Source of the DNA: a virus
Reading direction: 5' to 3' (one strand)
IMG/VR virus record: IMGVR_UViG_3300030098_005653
Location: 1-22,915 of that record
Length of the DNA stretch: 22,915 bases
The position numbers and the translations under genes are program-made. The notes beneath the pieces are model-generated. The model was not told the DNA's origin. It saw only the letters and a program-made list of their open reading frames with translations, and ran no database searches. Positions 12,642 to 18,346 of this stretch are shown here, piece by piece. Within the stretch, counting starts at the first letter, position 1; the number at the start of each line of letters is the position of its first letter.

Positions 12642-12825
12642 TAATCTAATCCAGCAAGCTGTGAGAGATAGCCAGGGCCGATTTACTGGCCAATATGAGA
12701 TAGTCGAAAAGAATACAAATAAAATCCCTGGGGCGTATGCTCCAGGGGTTAAGGGCTGGGCTTTTTTGGTCCCGTTTATTTTGGTAAATGTTTACGTAGT
12801 CCTAAATATCGGGGGCCAAATATGA
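12628..12825 (+). CDS. Small single-pass membrane protein
   Basis: A 65-residue protein with a polar N-terminal half and one hydrophobic helix (GWAFLVPFILVNVYVVLNIG). It starts at GTG 12628 (or TTG 12631) inside the end of the DUF932 gene. No strong ribosome site is visible, but its TGA overlaps the next ATG (ATGA), which supports a real coupled gene. The codons around 12726-12748 also encode a stable RNA hairpin (CCCTGGGG against CTCCAGGG). Function unknown. Confidence 0.5.
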   Translation: MLQHSNLIQQAVRDSQGRFTGQYEIVEKNTNKIPGAYAPGVKGWAFLVPFILVNVYVVLNIGGQI

Positions 12826-13040
12826 ACGCTAAAACCTTGAACGGATCGGTCCACCTGGTTAATACGTTTATAACGATTTTGAGCGAATGTGAACAGGTCA
12901 TACGATTTGCCGAAACCATCACACCCGATGAAAGCAATAAAAAATATTTTTCTGATTGTGCTGGCGAAGTTTCGACTGTAGTTACAAAGGCCCAGCATAT
13001 GACCGAAGAATTTAAACGCTTAGCTGAAAGGTGCGCTTAA
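12822..13040 (+). CDS. Small helical protein of unknown function
   Basis: A 72-residue protein, predicted mostly helical, with three Cys residues (ILSECEQVIRF, FSDCAGEV, ERCA) and no clear motif. The start overlaps the upstream stop by 4 bases, and the next gene starts directly after its stop (TAAATG). It belongs to the DUF932 transcript. Function not recognised. Confidence 0.55.
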   Translation: MNAKTLNGSVHLVNTFITILSECEQVIRFAETITPDESNKKYFSDCAGEVSTVVTKAQHMTEEFKRLAERCA

Positions 13041-13256
13041 ATGATATTCTACAGAGTTGAAACCTATTGCATAGGATTTGAACCTCAACCCATAGAAAAA
13101 GTAAATCTCAAAAATAAGCGCGATGTTTATTTAGAATTAAATGACGCTGCCTTTTTCGAATATTCTGAGGGTAATACATCAATAGAATATTTTACAACTA
13201 AAGCTAAGGCTGTAGAGCATCATAAATGGCTAAAGCAGCAAGCTAAAGAAGATTGA
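13041..13256 (+). CDS. Small protein of unknown function
   Basis: A 71-residue protein of mixed beta/alpha character (FYRVETYCIGFEPQPIEKVNLKNKRDVYLELNDAAFFEYSEGN), ending in a lysine-rich helix (KAKAVEHHKWLKQQAKED). It is the last gene before the intrinsic terminator at 13281, so it closes the DUF932 operon. No family recognised. Confidence 0.55.
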   Translation: MIFYRVETYCIGFEPQPIEKVNLKNKRDVYLELNDAAFFEYSEGNTSIEYFTTKAKAVEHHKWLKQQAKED

Positions 13257-13280
13257 AACCTTTAACCAAAAACGAAAACG

Positions 13281-13309
13281 GCCCCAGGGTAAAACCTGGG
13301 GCTTTTTTT
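13281..13309 (+). terminator. Rho-independent terminator of the DUF932 operon
   Basis: GCCCCAGG (13281-13288) and CCTGGGGC (13295-13302) form a perfect 8-bp stem around GTAAAA, followed by seven T residues. This is a textbook terminator. Confidence 0.93.
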
Positions 13310-13334
13310 GTGCCTAATTATGAGATAATAAGAC

Positions 13335-14054
13335 ATGACAATAAATAATTGTGCCAAAATTTGGCAAGATACGGAACGCAGCTTATATGCTGCTCTGTAT
13401 TGTATCAGCAGACCCAGCGCGAACGCTAAAACCGGGGATATGCTACAGCTTGCAATAATGCCCCTGGAACTAAGCCCCACACAAGCGCAGAAACAAAAGC
13501 AGCAGCATAATTGCGGAACGGGTGCAACAGCTTGCCCCATTAAATCAATGTGCTATGTCAATACGGTTAGCCTGGTCGATGTATGGAAAAAAACAGCAGG
13601 GGAACCCGTGCAGGAAATTCCCCAGCAAGTTAAGCCTTTACGGCTGGGGAGCTGGGGCGACCCCGGTTTATTGCCCCTTGAATTGCTGGAGCAGTTGACC
13701 AGCTCTAACCCGTACGGGCATACCGGATATACCCACCTTTGGCCCCATATTGATCCCAAATACAGCAAGTATCTAATGGCCAGCGTTGACCAGCCCACTG
13801 CACGGGCGCAAAGTCTCAGCATCGAACAACTAACCAGCAAGGCCCACCAGTTAGGGTATCGAACCTATAGAATAAAGTTACCAGGCCAGCAGCTTAACCA
13901 GGGGGAAATTGAATGTTTAGCCAGCAGCCAAAACAAGCAGTGCAGAGAGTGCAAGCAGTGCAACGGTACTAAGGGCAGGTTTACCCGATCTATTGCAATA
14001 GACGTACACGGAGCACCCAGCAAAATCGCAGCATTTAAAAAGCTGGCAGCCTAA
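13335..14054 (+). CDS. Cys-rich Gp88/DUF7227-like phage protein
   Basis: A 239-residue protein. Cysteines fall in two clusters: Cys60, Cys67 and Cys73 (NCGTGATACPIKSMCY) and Cys203, Cys206, Cys209 (QCRECKQCNG). Between them RLGSWGDP and HTGYTHLWPHID resemble the R-x-x-x-x-GD and YT-R/H-x-W motifs of phage Gp88-like proteins of unknown function. The layout suggests a bound metal or iron-sulfur cluster. It begins a new unit after the terminator. The 16-bp imperfect palindrome ATTATGAGATAATAAG lies just before its ATG and may contain the promoter -10 box. The family call is by pattern only. Confidence 0.6.
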   Translation: MTINNCAKIWQDTERSLYAALYCISRPSANAKTGDMLQLAIMPLELSPTQAQKQKQQHNCGTGATACPIKSMCYVNTVSLVDVWKKTAGEPVQEIPQQVKPLRLGSWGDPGLLPLELLEQLTSSNPYGHTGYTHLWPHIDPKYSKYLMASVDQPTARAQSLSIEQLTSKAHQLGYRTYRIKLPGQQLNQGEIECLASSQNKQCRECKQCNGTKGRFTRSIAIDVHGAPSKIAAFKKLAA

Positions 14055-14107
14055 TGGATATACTAGCCGTGGTGATACTCATAATAATTTTATACAAAAC
14101 CAAATAA
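14054..14107 (+). CDS. Possible 17-residue membrane micropeptide
   Basis: A short ORF (MDILAVVILIIILYKTK) whose ATG overlaps the stop of the Gp88-like gene (TAATG). It is almost entirely hydrophobic with a basic end, as in very small membrane peptides. The overlap favours translation by re-initiation, but an ORF this short can arise by chance. Confidence 0.3.
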   Translation: MDILAVVILIIILYKTK

Positions 14108-14116
14108 GGGGATAAG

Positions 14117-14434
14117 ATGAGAAAACAAAGAATTAAATATTACTACATAAGTAAAGCCGATTTTGACAACGGGGCCAAACAACGGCAGGAATGGTGCTCG
14201 TATAGTTGCGATTCGACATTAAAAAACGCCTATGAGCACGAAAGCTGCTACGGCAGAAAAGATATATCTGGCGAAATTTATTACTTTAAGACTAAATTAC
14301 GGACCGATATATACGACGTTTACCAGGCCACGGATACAAAGTTTAAACTGTTAGCCCGTAAAGTTACGCCCACTGTATACGACGATTTCGGGCTACCGAT
14401 GATTCGAACCCGTACGCAGTGGGATGCACTTTAA
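14117..14434 (+). CDS. Hypothetical protein, Tyr- and basic-rich
   Basis: A 105-residue protein starting MRKQRIKYYYISKADFDNG, with a GGGG-containing ribosome site 5-9 bases upstream. It has three central Cys residues (EWCSYSCDSTLKNAYEHESCYG) and several beta-prone stretches (IYYFKTKLRTDIYDVYQA, FKLLARKVTPTVYDDFG). It is in the transcript of the Gp88-like gene. No domain recognised. Confidence 0.55.
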   Translation: MRKQRIKYYYISKADFDNGAKQRQEWCSYSCDSTLKNAYEHESCYGRKDISGEIYYFKTKLRTDIYDVYQATDTKFKLLARKVTPTVYDDFGLPMIRTRTQWDAL

Positions 14435-14453
14435 AAACGAAAAAAGGGAAATA

Positions 14454-14795
14454 ATGAAAACAATAGAAGCTAAAAGCTTTGATACTCGTATAGATGTCGA
14501 TTTATTTAACTCTGGGCTGGATGCCCACCCTGAGCACGAAATACAACAACACTTAGACTTACAACTTAGTGTTGATTATGCCAATCACGGGGGCGTAGGC
14601 TGGCCCGTGCTCAAGGTGCATGATGTTGCTACGCTGGCTAACTTTCTACAAGCAGCGACTGACCTGGATAGCCCAGGGGATGCAGTTGGCCCCGATGGTG
14701 AATTACAAATAAGGGTATTTGGCAAAGATATACCCACATTAATAGACCTACTTCAATCGGCTTATATAGCGGATAAAACGCACGAAAGAAAATAA
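14454..14795 (+). CDS. Hypothetical protein, last gene of the accessory block
   Basis: A 113-residue acidic protein (MKTIEAKSFDTRIDVDLFNSG...). ATG 14454 was chosen because GGGAA lies just upstream; an ATG at 14424 would overlap the previous gene and lacks a good site. The sequence has the look of a small alpha/beta fold (HEIQQHLDLQLSVDYANHGG, LKVHDVATLANFLQAATDL, LQIRVFGKDIPTLIDLLQSA). A terminator follows after 24 bases. Function unknown. Confidence 0.6.
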   Translation: MKTIEAKSFDTRIDVDLFNSGLDAHPEHEIQQHLDLQLSVDYANHGGVGWPVLKVHDVATLANFLQAATDLDSPGDAVGPDGELQIRVFGKDIPTLIDLLQSAYIADKTHERK

Positions 14796-14819
14796 GCAAA
14801 AGAGTAAAGCAGCATACTG

Positions 14820-14851
14820 GCCCCCGGGTATTGTGTTACCTGGGGGCTTTT
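14820..14851 (+). terminator. Rho-independent terminator of the Gp88-like operon
   Basis: GCCCCCGGGTA (14820-14830) pairs with TACCTGGGGGC (one G-T wobble) around a short loop, followed by TTTT. It closes the transcript that begins near 13320. Confidence 0.85.
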
Positions 14852-14980
14852 GTGTGGCTGCTGCACTCGCGTTTTTTGCTGCAAATAGCACAAAAACGGA
14901 CCAGTTAAGCAAGGTGACAGCGTTTATTGACTTCGATGCTGGGGAATTGCAGGGGATAAATAATATAAGGGGGCCTAATT

Positions 14981-15136
14981 GATGGGGTAGGGGATAGGCC
15001 CAGGATATTGCCAGGGTATAACCAGGGGGGATAATATCGACCAGGGGAAAATATAAGGGGGTAGGTTGATAGGGTAGGGGGGTGCTTGCAGTGTTACAGT
15101 GTGGAAATAGGCAAGGGTATATCGATGGGGTAGGGG
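14981..15136 (+). repeat. G-rich direct repeats, three copies
   Basis: GATGGGGTAGGGG at 14981-14993, GATAGGGTAGGGG at 15068-15080 and GATGGGGTAGGGG at 15124-15136, all in one orientation, within a segment dense in other G runs. The reverse complement (CCCCTACCCCATC) is similar to the C-rich repeats at 11146-11288, so the two G/C-run segments face each other across the accessory block. Confidence 0.65.
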
Positions 15137-15171
15137 AGTAGATACCAGGGGGATACACTCGAATCTGTATA

Positions 15172-15183
15172 ATCAACTCAAAA
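15172..15183 (+). repeat. Solitary iteron half-unit
   Basis: ATCAACTCAAAA is an exact 12-base match to iteron units 4 and 5 at 10815 and 10849, in the same orientation but without the TTTGGAAT half. A 12-base match is unlikely by chance in a window of this size, so it may be a second binding site for the iteron-binding protein. Confidence 0.45.
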
Positions 15184-15224
15184 CGGATACTGGGGATTAG
15201 TGTGCGTTCATTATATGGGGAAAT

Positions 15225-15443
15225 ATGGGTATTTGTCTATATATTGGGGTATATGAACCCAAACAGCACTATATATGGTGTATAATACCCATAATAGGTA
15301 TTATCGATAGTATAAGATATATGCCCGGTCCCCTATTTATACACAAAAACAGGCAAAAAGAAGGTGAACCAACCAGAGGGGGCTATCGGTATAGGTATAG
15401 CTATAATATCCCGTATACATCTTCCCACTTTTCACTACATTGA
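15225..15443 (+). CDS. Doubtful ORF in G-rich/AT-rich region
   Basis: A 72-residue frame (MGICLYIGVYEPKQHYIWCIIPIIGIIDSIRY...) with GGGG 4 bases before the ATG. Its Tyr- and Ile-rich composition comes from TAT and ATA repeats in the DNA and the C-terminal half is low complexity. It could be a small membrane peptide but is more probably chance. Confidence 0.2.
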   Translation: MGICLYIGVYEPKQHYIWCIIPIIGIIDSIRYMPGPLFIHKNRQKEGEPTRGGYRYRYSYNIPYTSSHFSLH

Positions 15444-15449
15444 CCACAT

Positions 15450-15647
15450 ATGGCTAAGAGTATCTGTTTGGAGACTATAGAGGGGTATTTGAGGTATGTC
15501 CCTCGTTATGCGATTGTGGATATTGTTCCTCCGCGTACTCGTTGGGATGTACCTTCTCTGGTATTGGATACGGGTGAGGTGGTATTGTTGAGTGAGGAGA
15601 CTGTATTGGCTCCGGTGGTGGAGTTTGTGTTTTACGGGGGTAGGTGA
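15450..15647 (+). CDS. Small hypothetical protein
   Basis: A 65-residue frame (MAKSICLETIEGYLRYVPRYAIVDIVPPRTRW, then VPSLVLDTGEVVLLSEETVLAPVVEFVF). Its balanced composition and plausible beta-rich fold are more protein-like than the surrounding DNA, although no clear ribosome site is present. It is isolated between the G-rich region and the late control region. Function unknown. Confidence 0.4.
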   Translation: MAKSICLETIEGYLRYVPRYAIVDIVPPRTRWDVPSLVLDTGEVVLLSEETVLAPVVEFVFYGGR

Positions 15648-15745
15648 TCGAACGGGTGTAGGTTTTTATTTGTTGTTTTTCTCTGTAATATTTTGGGGTA
15701 ATATTATATCAGTATATATATACTATTATATATATAATATATATA

Positions 15746-15842
15746 TGTACATAAGGTACATGATATCATATGAGTCTTTATTTAAGATTAAAGTACTTGT
15801 ACTTAGTATCATATGAGTAAGTATATTTTATCTCATATGAGT
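15746..15842. promoter_or_regulatory. Palindrome cluster with three TCATATGAGT sites
   Basis: TCATATGAGT occurs at 15766, 15809 and 15833, all in one orientation; each contains the 8-bp palindrome TCATATGA. Further inverted repeats are AAGTAC-TT-GTACTT (15791-15804) and ATGTAC/GTACAT (15746-15762). The half-site CTCAT/ATGAG recalls the switch operators but without their 2-base centre. The last site is 37.5 bases upstream of the late -35 box, measured centre to first base. Confidence 0.55.
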
Positions 15843-15873
15843 ATATATATATTATTAACCATCTTTTTTCTGC

Positions 15874-15901
15874 TTTACAATCTTTTTTAACGGGTTATAG
15901 T
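15874..15901 (+). promoter_or_regulatory. Late promoter candidate
   Basis: TTTACA (15874-15879), 16-base spacer, TATAGT (15896-15901). Predicted start about 15907. It lies downstream of the palindrome cluster and upstream of a leader terminator and the whole late operon. Confidence 0.6.
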
Positions 15902-15906
15902 GTGAG

Positions 15907-16013
15907 CAGCATTTGTGCTCCTCTATTTTGTATGGGATTCTCACGATCCTCTATTCCTCCGATCACAATGCCCTCTTGCCCTTGATCGCTTAATCGCGGT
16001 CAGGGGTTTTTTT
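15907..16013 (+). ncRNA. Putative short leader RNA between late promoter and terminator
   Basis: A transcript of about 105 bases is predicted from the promoter at 15874-15901 to the terminator U-run at 16007-16013. A hairpin lies at its very start (GAGCA, loop, TGCTC at 15904-15920). No ORF with a ribosome site lies inside it. This mirrors the lambda pR' leader RNA and tR' arrangement, in which late transcription depends on antitermination. Existence of the RNA is inferred from promoter and terminator only. Confidence 0.5.
15979..16013 (+). terminator. Rho-independent terminator before the late operon
   Basis: CCCTTGATCGC (15979-15989) pairs with GCGGTCAGGGG (15996-16006) over 11 bp with three G-T pairs and a 6-base loop, followed by seven T residues. 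The first late gene starts only 5 bases after the T-run, so read-through or antitermination must control its expression. Confidence 0.88.
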
Positions 16014-16018
16014 ATGCC

Positions 16019-16417
16019 ATGAGTATACACCCAGACATTCCAAATTTTTCCTGGTCTGAACTGAAGCCCAGGCATTGCAGTGAAGAGGAACTGATAGCGC
16101 ATTGTTGTTTAAAGGTCAGCGATCGGTTCTGGCTGCACATGAAAAAGTTGCAGCAGTTACGGGACGATTGGGGAGGTCCGTTGCGGATTACCTCCACCTG
16201 GCGTGATGAGGCATACAATCGGAGTGTGGGAGGTGCGCCCAACTCGCAGCATTTAACCTGGGCTACGGATGTTGTTCCGAAAGATCCAACCCCTACGGAA
16301 GTGGAAGAGCTTTCTGTTTTGGCCGATCAGTTAGGGTTTAATGGGATTGGAATGTATCCACAGAAGGGATTTGTGCATTTGGATATGCGTGGCGAACAAG
16401 CGAGATGGCTGGTATGA
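16019..16417 (+). CDS. Peptidase M15-family endolysin
   Basis: A 132-residue protein. Zinc ligands are His78 and Asp84 (SQHLTWATDV) and His120 (VHLDMRG), with GGPLRITSTWRDEAYN before them. This is the M15A (D-Ala-D-Ala carboxypeptidase-like) layout at full usual length. The protein would cut peptidoglycan peptides at lysis. No signal peptide is visible, so it needs a holin or other release route. The only nearby purine-rich ribosome-site candidate (AGGGG) is inside the terminator stem and 12 bases from the ATG, hinting at structure-dependent translation. It heads the late operon and overlaps the small terminase gene. Confidence 0.85.
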   Translation: MSIHPDIPNFSWSELKPRHCSEEELIAHCCLKVSDRFWLHMKKLQQLRDDWGGPLRITSTWRDEAYNRSVGGAPNSQHLTWATDVVPKDPTPTEVEELSVLADQLGFNGIGMYPQKGFVHLDMRGEQARWLV

Positions 16418-16920
16418 AGCTGAATACGAATCACAAACAGGCGATTCAGTTGATGATCCTCGATCGATGGGTTCCCTCGAAAACCACGAACAATGTGGCT
16501 AACCATTTAGGCGTTGCACCTCAAACGGTAGCCCTTTGGCGTACGGACAAGGACTTTTGCGAGGAATTTAAGCGTCAGTTGGACATTTATCGCAAGAATT
16601 TTGACGATGTGCAGCTGGCAGACCGAAAAGAGCGCGTAAAAGAGCTGCAACGACTCTATGTGAAGATACCGGACAAGCGCATTGCTTTAAAAATTAAGGT
16701 TTTAGACACCATTGCCCGTGAAATGGGTGATGTGCAGACGCATGTGCACAAACATATGCTCGAACGGGCTGATAATCAGGATGGAGTAAATGCACCTCCG
16801 CAAGCCAATACCTATGAAGAGTGGGTAGAGCAGAATCGCCAGATGGAAGAGATGATGAAGCTGACCGAAGCCAAACCAGTGGAAGCTGAAGTGACTACGG
16901 AGGACGTTGTTGAAAACTGA
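16405..16920 (+). CDS. terS: Terminase small subunit
   Basis: A 171-residue protein. The N-terminal helix-turn-helix (KTTNNVANHLGVAPQTVALWRTDKDFCEEFKRQLD, about 25-60) fits DNA recognition by small terminases of the phBC6A51 type. Helical middle and acidic C-terminal regions follow, suited to ring formation and contact with the large subunit. It lies directly before the large terminase, overlapping it by 14 bases. The start may be ATG 16405 or ATG 16414, which overlaps the endolysin stop as ATGA. It would bind the packaging site on concatemeric phage DNA. Confidence 0.8.
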   Translation: MAGMKLNTNHKQAIQLMILDRWVPSKTTNNVANHLGVAPQTVALWRTDKDFCEEFKRQLDIYRKNFDDVQLADRKERVKELQRLYVKIPDKRIALKIKVLDTIAREMGDVQTHVHKHMLERADNQDGVNAPPQANTYEEWVEQNRQMEEMMKLTEAKPVEAEVTTEDVVEN

Positions 16921-18346
16921 ACTCCCTATAGCTGATCCAGACATTGCCTTTGAAACGGATAAGGCCGAATTGCCTAAACCGCAGCCTGGACCACAGGAAA
17001 AAGCGTTGCGTGCAACCTTTGTTAATGAAATGCTATGGGGTGGAGCGCGTGGAGGTGGGAAAAGTTTCTGGATACTGCTGGATTTTGCCCAGGGAGTCAA
17101 AGAGCATGGCAAGAACTGGCGTGGCATCATCTTTAGGCGCACCTATCCCGAACTGGACGAGATCTTAAACGAATCCAGGCGCATCTTTTACAAAGCCTTT
17201 CCCGGTTGTGAATACAAGGTGGGTCAACGTAAGTGGTTTTTCCCGAACGGGGCTGAACTGTCTTTGCGTCACCTGGAAAACGAAGCCTCCGCAGACAGTT
17301 ACCAGGGTCACCAGTATACCTGGATCGGATTTGACGAGATCCAGCAGTGGGAAAACCTAAACGCCTACCACAAACTGAAAGCGACCTTGCGATCCGGTGC
17401 TGCCGAAGTGCCGAACAAGCGTATTCGATGCACAGGCAACCCAGGTGGAGTAGGTCATCAGGAAATTAAAGCCTATTTCATCGATAATGCCCCCGAAGGT
17501 ACGGTGTATAAAGACCCTAAAGACAATTCCACGCGCATGTTTATCAAATCGCTGGTAACAGACAATAAGATCCTGTTAAAACGCGATCCCAACTACATTG
17601 ATCGACTTAAAGGCGTTGGAGACGACCTGCTGGTTAAGGCTTGGCTGGAAGGGGATTGGGATAGTTTTGTTGGGCAGTATTTTTCGCGCTGGAGAGAGGA
17701 CGAGATCGTAGTGCCCTCGTTTAAGATTCCTACACACTGGTCGTTATGGGCTGGATTGGATTACGGTGAATCCAGTTACACCGCTTTTGCCCTCTTCACG
17801 CAGGACCACGAAAAAAACATCTATCAGATCATGGAGTTTTACAAACGCGGAGCCACGGCATCGACCTACGCGCAGGAGATCAATCAGATGGTCGAAAGCT
17901 GTCCATTTACGGATGGTCGCAGACCTACCGCTATTTATGCTGACCCTTCCATGTTCACCAAAAGAAGATTAACCGAAGTCATACAAACCAGCCCTGCAGA
18001 TGTGTTTCAAGATCATCATCTCTACCTGCAGCGTGCCAACAACGACCGAGTTACCGGATGGCGCATTTTGAACGATGCGTTAGCCAATAAAAAGTTTTAT
18101 GTGTTCGATCAATGGAACGACAATACGTTGCGAACCCTTCCTGCCCTACCTCGCTGCAAACGCAACCCCGAAGATCTGGACACGCACGCAGAAGATCACT
18201 TAGCCGATATGATTCGCTATGCACTGATCCATCAGTATCGACCTGCCCGTTTGGTTGAGCCAGCTAACCGCGATCCGCAGCTGGGACAAAACGTGATCGA
18301 TTCGATCCTGGATAATCAAACCGCAGAATACGGGAGATACAGTTGA
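16907..18346 (+). CDS. terL: Terminase large subunit
   Basis: A 479-residue packaging motor. Walker A is GGARGGGKS (45-53), Walker B YTWIGFDE (137-144) and the coupling motif TGNPGG (176-181). The RNase H-like nuclease domain starts at WAGLDYGESS (Asp285), with Asp346 in IYADPSMF and a late acidic site in HAEDHLADMIRYAL. Length and motif order are normal. The start is TTG 16907 or the adjacent TTG 16910, with CGGAGG upstream and overlap with the small subunit gene. It drives DNA into the prohead through the portal encoded next. Confidence 0.95.
   Translation: MLKTELPIADPDIAFETDKAELPKPQPGPQEKALRATFVNEMLWGGARGGGKSFWILLDFAQGVKEHGKNWRGIIFRRTYPELDEILNESRRIFYKAFPGCEYKVGQRKWFFPNGAELSLRHLENEASADSYQGHQYTWIGFDEIQQWENLNAYHKLKATLRSGAAEVPNKRIRCTGNPGGVGHQEIKAYFIDNAPEGTVYKDPKDNSTRMFIKSLVTDNKILLKRDPNYIDRLKGVGDDLLVKAWLEGDWDSFVGQYFSRWREDEIVVPSFKIPTHWSLWAGLDYGESSYTAFALFTQDHEKNIYQIMEFYKRGATASTYAQEINQMVESCPFTDGRRPTAIYADPSMFTKRRLTEVIQTSPADVFQDHHLYLQRANNDRVTGWRILNDALANKKFYVFDQWNDNTLRTLPALPRCKRNPEDLDTHAEDHLADMIRYALIHQYRPARLVEPANRDPQLGQNVIDSILDNQTAEYGRYS

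Larger units (their letters stand above)
10962..13332 (+). repeat. Two copies of TTATGAGAWAATAAG (10962-10976 and 13318-13332)
   Basis: A 15-base element with one mismatch occurs just after the T-rich origin tract and again just before the Gp88-like gene. Each forms an imperfect palindrome, with CTTAT or TTAT facing ATAAG. Only the two end points of this span are the repeat. It may be a regulator site or promoter element. Confidence 0.4.
14796..15449. other. Long low-coding region with terminator and G-rich repeats
   Basis: About 650 bases with no well-supported gene. It contains the terminator at 14820-14851, then roughly 250 bases with some 17 runs of three or more G on the + strand (14940-15195), a stray iteron half (15172-15183), and a doubtful ORF at 15225. 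The G-rich strand could form G-quadruplexes. Confidence 0.55.
15648..16018. promoter_or_regulatory. Late control region
   Basis: A 370-base non-coding stretch, very AT-rich to 15860 and full of short palindromes, then a promoter (15874-15901), a 5' hairpin (15904-15920) and a terminator (15979-16013) placed directly before the first late gene. No ORF here is convincing. Confidence 0.7.

Noticed and set aside
14385-14415. tRNA T-arm-like sequence (GATTCGAACCCG)
   Set aside because: It lies inside a coding gene, with no anticodon arm or acceptor stem in the right place.
15592-15816. 74-codon ORF (MRRLYWLRWW...)
   Set aside because: It is composed of AT-repeat codons, runs through the palindrome-rich late control region, and has no ribosome site.
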